A stretch of 64,000 bases of DNA from Yoonia maricola (lineage in GTDB: Bacteria > Pseudomonadota > Alphaproteobacteria > Rhodobacterales > Rhodobacteraceae). A model generated the notes under the pieces. That model was not told the origin of the DNA, ran no database searches, and saw only the letters and a list, made by a program, of their open reading frames with translations. Position numbers and translations under genes: made by a program. Position 1 is the first letter of the stretch, and each line of letters begins with the position of its first letter. The DNA lies in contig NZ_PGTY01000002.1 in the NCBI RefSeq assembly GCF_002797915.1, positions 62,001 through 126,000 on the forward strand, in the 5' to 3' direction. This document shows positions 57,411 to 64,000 of this stretch, one piece after another.

Positions 57411-59665
57411 CAATCCACCTTACAGGCAGCAATCACTGCCATGTTCATGATGTCATTGACGGTCGAGACGGTCGAGCAAATCTGGATCGGCTTGCCAATA
57501 CCCGACAGGATGGGGCCAATCACCGTGGCACCCGCCATTTCCTGCATCAGCTTGACCGAGATTGAAGCAGAATGGCGTGCAGGGACGACCAAAACATTGG
57601 CCGGGCCAGTCAAACGCTGAAATGGATAGTTTTCCTGCGCTTGGGTGTTCAGTGCCACATCCACCGTCATTTCGCCTTCGTATTCAAAGTCCGCTTTGCG
57701 CGCGTCCAACACGCGCGGCGCCTTGTGCATTTTTTCGGCCCGTTCGGAAACAGGAGAGCCGAAGGTCGAAAACGAAAGGAAAGCAACGCGCGGTTCTAAC
57801 CCCAGTTCACGGGCTACGAACGCACCGCGCTCTGCAATGTCGGCAAGATCATTTTCGTCAGGCCACTCGTGAACAAGCGTATCAGTGATCAGCACGATCC
57901 GCCCGTTATGCAAGACGGCCGTCACACCAACGGCACCGTCATGTGGTCCGGCATCGAAGACGTGATTAATCAGCTCAAGTATATGCGCGGACTTGCGCGT
58001 CGCTCCGGTGACCATCCCGTCGGCATGGCCGTGGGCAAGGAGAAGCGCCGCAAAAACATGTCTGTCGCGGGCAGCAAGGCGATGCACATCTTGGGCATCA
58101 AAGCCCTTGCGTTGCAAGCGTTCATAGAGGAACGTTTTGTAGGTTTCCAAATGGGGCGTTGTGGCCGCGTTAACGATTTCCAACTCATCATAGGCTTCGG
58201 GCAAGCCTTCAGCGGCCAGTTTTTCTTTCACGTCATCATCGCGACCGACGACCAGCGCTTTGCCCATACCGGAGCGTTGGTACATGACCGCGGCGCGCAA
58301 GACGCGCGGATCGTCGCCTTCGGCAAACACAACGGTAGACTGATTGGCGCGGGCGCGGGCATTGAGGCTGCGCAGGATAGATTGCGTCGGGTCCATGCGG
58401 GATTTGAGCGAGAGCTCGTAGACTTCCATATCAACGATGGGCCTGCGTGCCACACCAGTTTTCATACCGGCTTGGGCCACCGCCGTGGGAATCCGATGGA
58501 TAAGGCGAGGATCAAAAGGCGTGGGGATAATGTAGTCGCGTCCAAAGGTCAGCTTTTTGCCGTAGGCCATGGCGACCTCATCTGGCACGTCTTCGCGCGC
58601 GAGCGCGGCGAGAGCCTCTGCGCAGGCGATCTTCATCTCATCGTTGATGGCGCGGGCATGGATGTCGAGCGCACCACGGAAAAGGTAGGGGAAACCAAGG
58701 ACGTTGTTGACTTGGTTCGGGTAATCGCTGCGGCCTGTAGCAACGATAGCATCTTCGCGGACGGCATGGGCGTCTTCGGGTGTGATCTCAGGATCGGGGT
58801 TCGCCATGGCAAAGATTACGGGGTTTTCGGCCATGTTAGAGACCATTTCCTGCGTCACAGCCCCTTTGGCACTAACCCCCAAAAACACATCACAGCCTTT
58901 CATCGCGTCATCAAGCGTACGCGCCTTGGTATTGGCGGCATGGGCGGATTTCCATTGGTTCATACCCTCGGTTCGGCCCTGATAGATGACACCTTTCGTA
59001 TCTGCCATGATGCAATTGTCGTGTTTGGCACCCATGGCCTTGAGCAGTTCGAGACAGGCGATGCCCGCAGCACCGGCGCCGTTAAGCACGATCTTTACCT
59101 CTTCGATCTTTTTACCAGATAGGTGCAGCGCATTCAGCAAACCAGCAGCGCAGATAACGGCGGTTCCGTGCTGGTCATCGTGGAAAACGGGGATGTCCAT
59201 TTGCTCTTTGAGCGTCTGTTCGATGATAAAGCACTCTGGCGCTTTGATGTCTTCGAGGTTGATGCCGCCAAAGGTGGGGCCCATCAGCCGCACGGCTTTG
59301 ATGAATTCATCAGGGTCTTCGGTGTCCAACTCAAGGTCGATGGAATTCACATCAGCGAACCGCTTGAACAGCACAGATTTACCTTCCATCACCGGCTTGC
59401 TGCCCAGCGCACCAAGGTTACCAAGACCCAGCACGGCGGTACCATTTGAGATAACCGCAACCAGATTGCCCTTGTTTGTATAATCATAGGCTGTGGCCGG
59501 ATCTTCTGCGATTTCCTCGCATGGGATCGCCACACCGGGGGAATAGGCCAAGGACAGATCGCGCTGAGTTGTCATCGGCACGGTCGCCTGAATTTCCCAT
59601 TTTCCGGGGCTGGGCTTCATATGGAATTGCAGCGCGTCTTCGCGGGTCAGTTTATTCTTTGACAT
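57410..59665 (-). CDS. maeB: NADP-dependent malic enzyme with phosphotransacetylase domain
   Basis: A 751-residue two-domain enzyme. Residues 1-430 are malic enzyme (LSLAYSPGVA, DDQHGTAVICAAGLLNAL, VLNGAGAAGIACLELL). The C-terminal 320 residues resemble phosphate acetyltransferase, usually non-catalytic and allosteric here. It decarboxylates malate to pyruvate with NADPH formation. GGGGGGA precedes the ATG. First gene of maeB - ribokinase-like - aminotransferase - sulfotransferase; divergent from mutS. Confidence 0.96.
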   Translation of the reverse strand: MSKNKLTREDALQFHMKPSPGKWEIQATVPMTTQRDLSLAYSPGVAIPCEEIAEDPATAYDYTNKGNLVAVISNGTAVLGLGNLGALGSKPVMEGKSVLFKRFADVNSIDLELDTEDPDEFIKAVRLMGPTFGGINLEDIKAPECFIIEQTLKEQMDIPVFHDDQHGTAVICAAGLLNALHLSGKKIEEVKIVLNGAGAAGIACLELLKAMGAKHDNCIMADTKGVIYQGRTEGMNQWKSAHAANTKARTLDDAMKGCDVFLGVSAKGAVTQEMVSNMAENPVIFAMANPDPEITPEDAHAVREDAIVATGRSDYPNQVNNVLGFPYLFRGALDIHARAINDEMKIACAEALAALAREDVPDEVAMAYGKKLTFGRDYIIPTPFDPRLIHRIPTAVAQAGMKTGVARRPIVDMEVYELSLKSRMDPTQSILRSLNARARANQSTVVFAEGDDPRVLRAAVMYQRSGMGKALVVGRDDDVKEKLAAEGLPEAYDELEIVNAATTPHLETYKTFLYERLQRKGFDAQDVHRLAARDRHVFAALLLAHGHADGMVTGATRKSAHILELINHVFDAGPHDGAVGVTAVLHNGRIVLITDTLVHEWPDENDLADIAERGAFVARELGLEPRVAFLSFSTFGSPVSERAEKMHKAPRVLDARKADFEYEGEMTVDVALNTQAQENYPFQRLTGPANVLVVPARHSASISVKLMQEMAGATVIGPILSGIGKPIQICSTVSTVNDIMNMAVIAACKVD

Positions 59666-59787
59666 GTGGTCCCCCCATTAATGCAACCAGACATAGCGGT
59701 TTCTGGCACTGGCCCGCAACGGGTTGATTTCTGGGTTTCGCCGCCACTCTGGCCTGTTAATGTGCACGGGATGATCCGGGGGGATGC

Positions 59788-62415
59788 ATGAGCAGCACCA
59801 AAGGCACCACAACGCCCATGATGGCGCAATATCTAGAGATTAAAGCAGAGCACCCTGATGCCCTGCTGTTCTACCGGATGGGTGATTTCTATGAAATGTT
59901 CTTTGACGATGCCATCGCCGCAGCCGAGGCGCTGGATATCGCACTGACCAAGCGCGGCAAACATGACGATCAGGATATCCCAATGTGCGGCGTGCCACAT
60001 CATGCCGCCGAAGGGTATTTCCTGACGCTGATCCGCAAGGGATTTCGGGTGGCTGTTTGTGAACAGATGGAAAGCCCCGCTGAAGCAAAGAAGCGTGGCT
60101 ATAAGGCCGTCGTGAAACGTGAAGTTGTGCGGCTGGTCACGCCCGGTACGCTGACCGAAGACTCCCTTCTTGATGCGCGGCGGCATAATTTTCTGGCGGC
60201 GTTTCACGTTGTACGCAATGAAGGCGCCCTGGCGTGGGTCGATATTTCTACGGGAGCGTTTCACGTCATGCCATGCAGCGGGGCACAGTTGGGGCCTGAA
60301 CTGGCCCGGCTAACACCGCGTGAAGTGATCGTGGTTGATGGAAATGAGGCAGATTGGGCTGAAACAGTCTCTGATTCAGGGGCGACGCTGACAACTTTAG
60401 GTGCAGCTGCATTTGATAGCACCTCGGGCGAAAAGCGGCTTTGCAAGCTTTATAAAGTCGGATCGCTTGATGCTTTCGGCAGCTTCAAACGCGCAGAGAT
60501 TGCGGTGATGTCCGCAGTCGCGGAATACCTTGAGATCACGCAGCGCGGCAACCTGCCCTTGTTGCGCGCGCCCGTGCAGGAAGGCCAATCCGCCGCAATG
60601 CAGATTGATGCGGCCACGCGACGGTCGCTGGAACTGACCCGTGCAATGAACGGCGGCAAGCAAGGCTCGCTTTTGCACTGCATCGACCGGACGGCGACTG
60701 CTGGCGGGGCGCGATTGCTGGAAAGGCGACTTGCATCGCCATCTTGCAACGTGAACGTCATCATGGATCGTCAGGATGCAATTGCGTTCCTGACCGATAA
60801 TACACGTCTTGGAGAAGACCTGCGCGACGCATTACGCGGCGTGCACGATCTGGACCGCGCCCTGTCGCGTCTGGCGCTGGATCGTGGCGGACCGCGTGAT
60901 ATGGCGGCCATTCGCAACACGATTGGGCAAGCGGGCGCTTTGTGGGCACATTTACCAGAAGGCTTGCCGGATACCCTTAAGACCTCCGCGCAGGATTTGA
61001 CAGGTCATGAGGCATTGTTTGACCTCTTGGATCAGGCGCTGATCGCAGAACCCCCGCTATTATCCCGCGATGGCGGGTTTATTGCGCCAGATTATGATGC
61101 TGAACTGGATGAAGCGCGCAAATTGCGGGACGAAGGCCGGTCTGTGATCGCTGGCATGCAGGCGGAATACATTGAAACATCGGGTGTGTCGTCGCTGAAG
61201 ATCAAACACAATAATGTGCTGGGATACTTTATCGAAACGACCGCGACCCATGCCGACAGAATGATGGCACCGCCCCTGAATGAAACCTTCATTCATCGGC
61301 AAACGACGGCCAATCAGGTACGGTTCACGACGGTAGCGCTGTCAGAGATTGAAACACGCATCTTGAATGCAGGCGGCAGAGCGCTGGAGATCGAAAAGCG
61401 GCTCTATTCCAGCCTAACTGATGCGATTTTGGCCGAGGCAGGGCCGCTGGGCGCGCTGGCGCGTGCCTTATCAGAAATTGATTTAACGGCAGCTTTGGCC
61501 CATCTGGCTGTCACGGAAAACTGGACGCGGCCAAAGGTTGACGACAGCCGGGCGTTTGACATCACAGGCGGACGACACCCCGTGGTGGAAGCCGCGCTGC
61601 AAAAGGAAGGCGCACCGTTTATTGCAAACGATTGTGGGCTGACTGATACGCCTATTTGGCTACTCACCGGACCAAACATGGCAGGTAAGTCCACGTTCCT
61701 ACGGCAGAATGCTTTGCTGGCAATTCTGGCGCAGATGGGCAGCTTCGTGCCATCAACCAGCGCGCATATCGGGATTGTCAGCCAATTGTTCAGCCGCGTT
61801 GGGGCGTCGGATGACCTGGCGCGCGGACGATCAACCTTTATGGTCGAGATGGTGGAAACGGCAGCGATCCTTAATCAGGCAGATGACCGCGCGCTTGTCA
61901 TTCTGGATGAAATCGGGCGTGGGACCGCGACTTACGATGGGTTATCGATTGCCTGGGCAACGTTGGAACATTTGCATGATGTAAACCGTTGCCGCGCGCT
62001 CTTTGCCACGCATTATCATGAGATGTCGGCGCTTTCAGCCAAGCTGGACGGCGTTGATAACGCGACGGTTGCCGTCAAAGAGTGGGAAGGCGATGTGATT
62101 TTCCTGCATGAGGTGAAACGCGGGACGGCGGATCGTAGTTATGGCGTGCAAGTCGCGCGTTTGGCTGGTTTGCCACCCGTTGTTGTCGAGCGGGCGAAAG
62201 TGGTTCTGGAGGCCTTGGAGAAAGGTGAACGCGAAGGTGGCGGTTCACGTAAGGCAATCATTGATGATCTGCCATTGTTTGCAGCAACACCTGCGCCAGT
62301 ACCCGTTACGGCCGCGCCATCGGAAGTGGAAGAGGCGTTAAAGGCTGTTTTTCCTGATGATTTGACACCAAAAGAGGCGCTGGCTTTGATCTATGAGCTG
62401 AAAAACAAGCTCTGA
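59788..62415 (+). CDS. mutS: DNA mismatch repair protein MutS
   Basis: An 875-residue mismatch-recognition ATPase. The mismatch-binding N-terminus has MMAQYLEIKAEHPDALLFYR and GDFYEMF; the Walker A GPNMAGKSTFLRQ is near residue 628; ILDEIGRGTATYDG is Walker B with signature; a C-terminal helix for dimerisation ends it. The start is ATG at 59788; another ATG lies 4 bases upstream in another frame. Divergent from maeB, with its stop abutting the convergent TPM gene. Confidence 0.97.
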   Translation: MSSTKGTTTPMMAQYLEIKAEHPDALLFYRMGDFYEMFFDDAIAAAEALDIALTKRGKHDDQDIPMCGVPHHAAEGYFLTLIRKGFRVAVCEQMESPAEAKKRGYKAVVKREVVRLVTPGTLTEDSLLDARRHNFLAAFHVVRNEGALAWVDISTGAFHVMPCSGAQLGPELARLTPREVIVVDGNEADWAETVSDSGATLTTLGAAAFDSTSGEKRLCKLYKVGSLDAFGSFKRAEIAVMSAVAEYLEITQRGNLPLLRAPVQEGQSAAMQIDAATRRSLELTRAMNGGKQGSLLHCIDRTATAGGARLLERRLASPSCNVNVIMDRQDAIAFLTDNTRLGEDLRDALRGVHDLDRALSRLALDRGGPRDMAAIRNTIGQAGALWAHLPEGLPDTLKTSAQDLTGHEALFDLLDQALIAEPPLLSRDGGFIAPDYDAELDEARKLRDEGRSVIAGMQAEYIETSGVSSLKIKHNNVLGYFIETTATHADRMMAPPLNETFIHRQTTANQVRFTTVALSEIETRILNAGGRALEIEKRLYSSLTDAILAEAGPLGALARALSEIDLTAALAHLAVTENWTRPKVDDSRAFDITGGRHPVVEAALQKEGAPFIANDCGLTDTPIWLLTGPNMAGKSTFLRQNALLAILAQMGSFVPSTSAHIGIVSQLFSRVGASDDLARGRSTFMVEMVETAAILNQADDRALVILDEIGRGTATYDGLSIAWATLEHLHDVNRCRALFATHYHEMSALSAKLDGVDNATVAVKEWEGDVIFLHEVKRGTADRSYGVQVARLAGLPPVVVERAKVVLEALEKGEREGGGSRKAIIDDLPLFAATPAPVPVTAAPSEVEEALKAVFPDDLTPKEALALIYELKNKL

Positions 62416-63465
62416 TTACCAGCTTCCGCTGGCCCCACCCCCGCTGGACCGCCCACCGCCACGGCTGCTGCTACCGCCGGAAGACGAGCTTTTCGTTTTT
62501 CGGGGGATCGTTTTTGTAACCGAGTACCGCGCATCGCAGTGATGACAGTGATAATCCGTGCGCCGTAGTCCTGATGACGAATAGGTCGCCGATTGAACGA
62601 CGCGGCTGTCACCTTCGACCGTGCGAAAACCACATTCGCGGCAGGCACCATAGCCCGAAAACCATGCGCGATACCCTTCAATCGTTACATGATTGCAGCG
62701 GTCGCAATACCAGACATCATAATCAACGCTTTCAAGTTGCTCTTCCATCAATTGACCGGGCGACAGGCTGTCATCTTCGGTTTCTTCAAGATAGCGGCGC
62801 ATGCGCGATCCATCGTTCGGACAGGTCCTAGGGCGATTGCGCCTGATGCGACGGATAAGACGCACAACAAAGGGTGCAATAACGGCAAAAGGCGCCATTA
62901 ACCACCATCCAAGGTTCACGATGAAGCGTTTAAAGCCAATCCAAATTTGTTGTAGCGGCGATGCATCGTAGTTGCCGGGCAATGCGCCAGCGATCTGGTA
63001 GATCACCTCTTCCACACCGGTGCGAATACCATCAGCGTATTCATCCAATCGGAAATTTGGCACAATCTTTGTATCAATCACGCGTGCCATTGGTTCGTTG
63101 AGATCGGTGCCGTACCCGGCACCAACCTCTATGCGCAGTTCGCGATCCAGATGGGATACCAGCAATAACAGACCATCATTGCGATCGGCATCGCCAATGC
63201 CCCAAGCGTTGAACAAACCGGTCGCAAAGCTTTCAATGCTACCACTGTGCCCGTAATCCGACATGCGGGTGATGGTCAGAACTGTAAATTCGATGCCGCG
63301 TTCGGTATAAAGCTCATCCAGAACGACACGCAGATCGTCCTCTTGAGTGTCGGTCAGCAGATCGGCGTAGTCATTGACGTAAAAGTCAATGTCTTCGGGA
63401 AAGCTTTGCGCAAAGGCGGTGCTGACCCAAAAACAAAGAAGCCCTGCGAGAAGGTGCTTAATCAA
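62416..63465 (-). CDS. TPM-domain protein, exported/membrane-anchored
   Basis: A 349-residue protein. A signal peptide (IKHLLAGLLCFWVSTAFAQS) precedes the TPM domain (about 25-150: NDYADLLTDTQEDDLR, RNDGLLLLVSHLDRELRIEVG). A membrane segment lies near 185-200 (WWLMAPFAVIAPFVV), then a cysteine-rich region with CxxC pairs (CDRCNHV, CRECGF, CHHCDARY) and a Gly/Ser-rich tail. TPM proteins are linked to photosystem repair in plants and to unknown envelope roles in bacteria. The start is TTG at 63465, overlapping the grpE stop (TTGA). Confidence 0.85.
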   Translation of the reverse strand: MIKHLLAGLLCFWVSTAFAQSFPEDIDFYVNDYADLLTDTQEDDLRVVLDELYTERGIEFTVLTITRMSDYGHSGSIESFATGLFNAWGIGDADRNDGLLLLVSHLDRELRIEVGAGYGTDLNEPMARVIDTKIVPNFRLDEYADGIRTGVEEVIYQIAGALPGNYDASPLQQIWIGFKRFIVNLGWWLMAPFAVIAPFVVRLIRRIRRNRPRTCPNDGSRMRRYLEETEDDSLSPGQLMEEQLESVDYDVWYCDRCNHVTIEGYRAWFSGYGACRECGFRTVEGDSRVVQSATYSSSGLRRTDYHCHHCDARYSVTKTIPRKTKSSSSGGSSSRGGGRSSGGGASGSW

Positions 63466-64000
63466 GATGCCGGCGTGGATGAAACGCCAACCTGCGCGGG
63501 CCGCAGCAAACGATCATGCAACATGAAACCTTCCGCAGCGACCTGAATGATATCGCCAGCTTTAGTGCCAGGCAAAGGTGCCTCGAACATGGCCTGATGC
63601 AGTTTAGGATCAAATTTTTCACCGACTTCCGGTGTAATAGGGTCGATTCCATGTTTTTTGAAAACGCTGATCAACTCGCGCATTGTCAGTTCCACGCCCT
63701 CAAGCAAGGCCTTGTTTACGTCCTGCTCGGCCTCATCGGCGGACTGTAGCGCGCGGCGCATGTTATCGTAGACAGGCAGCATATCGCGGGCGAGCTTTGA
63801 GCCACCGTAATCTTCCGCTTCACGCCGGTCACGATCCGCGCGTTTGCGCAGGTTTTCGGTGTCTGCGAGAGCGCGCATGAATTTGTCGCGGAACTCATCA
63901 CGCTCGACACGCAGTGCTTCAATCTCATCAAAGCTGGCTTCGGCCGCGTCAAAATCAATTTCGTCGCCTTCTGCAGCGAGTTCATCAAGGCTTTGCAGTT
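63462..64000 (-). CDS. grpE: Nucleotide exchange factor GrpE (partial, runs off window)
   Basis: The C-terminal 178 codons of GrpE are present; the frame stays open past 64000. Residues include ELAAEGDEIDFDAAEASFDE (coiled-coil part), RALADTENLRKRADRDRRE and the C-terminal beta domain EGVELTMRELISVFKKHGID. GrpE exchanges ADP on DnaK. An internal ATG at 63878 is not the start, since similarity continues upstream. Its stop overlaps the TTG start of the TPM gene. Confidence 0.95.
   Translation of the reverse strand, partial: LQSLDELAAEGDEIDFDAAEASFDEIEALRVERDEFRDKFMRALADTENLRKRADRDRREAEDYGGSKLARDMLPVYDNMRRALQSADEAEQDVNKALLEGVELTMRELISVFKKHGIDPITPEVGEKFDPKLHQAMFEAPLPGTKAGDIIQVAAEGFMLHDRLLRPAQVGVSSTPAS

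Noticed and set aside
57869..59122. A long plus-strand open frame (417 codons) opposite maeB
   Set aside because: It mirrors the codon bias of maeB on the other strand; its translation has no recognisable domain and maeB is certain.

Overview
The window looks like a chromosomal segment of an alphaproteobacterium of the Rhodobacteraceae (Roseobacter-like). Reasons: moderate-to-high GC, a heat-shock promoter of the alphaproteobacterial sigma-32 type before dnaK, the rimP-nusA-ylxR-infB order, the hslO / CoA pyrophosphatase / CCA-adding enzyme order, and many proteins of roseobacterial type (ComF-glutaredoxin-nitrilase-MarR, MaeB, ECF sigma with anti-sigma, SecA with a C-terminal zinc tail). The genus cannot be fixed from the sequence. 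Nearly all the window is dense housekeeping DNA. I see no rRNA, tRNA, CRISPR array, insertion sequence or prophage. The only stretch above 300 bp without a gene is 19265-19720.

Layout. 1-6467 (minus strand) is a surface-glycan block: the start of a sulfotransferase, a GT14-type glycosyltransferase, two paralogous GT2-type glycosyltransferases, galU, kdsB and cysQ, with a divergent polysaccharide-type ABC permease (6588-7409). 7.4-11.5 kb holds dnaK-dnaJ under a sigma-32-like promoter, then radC. 11.5-18.8 kb holds a conserved exported protein, secA, a parvulin-type isomerase, argJ, mutT and an ECF sigma/anti-sigma pair. 19.7-25.1 kb is the rimP-nusA-ylxR-infB operon, whose leader carries a strong terminator that looks like an attenuator. 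25.3-31.7 kb holds a GT92-like glycosyltransferase and a peptide-type ABC importer operon. 31.8-39.9 kb holds pip, ubiG, a GT90 glycosyltransferase translationally coupled to a UDP-xylose synthase, a comF-grxC-nitrilase-marR operon, a degenerate methyltransferase and hemH.

39.9-43.6 kb holds a DUF6522-like small protein, a soluble Ser/Thr kinase, and two L,D-transpeptidases flanking a CAP-domain lipoprotein. 43.6-51.9 kb is a long minus-strand chain (hslO, CoA pyrophosphatase, cca, lysE, a heterodimeric ABC exporter pair and a TrmA/RlmD-type RNA methyltransferase). 51.9-54.8 kb holds a Nudix protein, a membrane protein, argG and a 44-residue basic protein between two hairpins. 54.9-59.7 kb holds maeB, a ribokinase-like kinase, a class IV aminotransferase and a small sulfotransferase. 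59.8-64 kb holds mutS, a TPM-domain protein and grpE, which runs off the window.

No gene set in the window is unmistakably a new defence or mobile system. The most interesting leads are the GT90 + UDP-xylose synthase pair, the sulfated-glycan block with its own PAP phosphatase, the leader terminator before rimP-nusA, the small basic protein with its 21-bp perfect palindrome, the methyltransferase without a recognisable glycine motif I, and six genes that appear to start with TTG.
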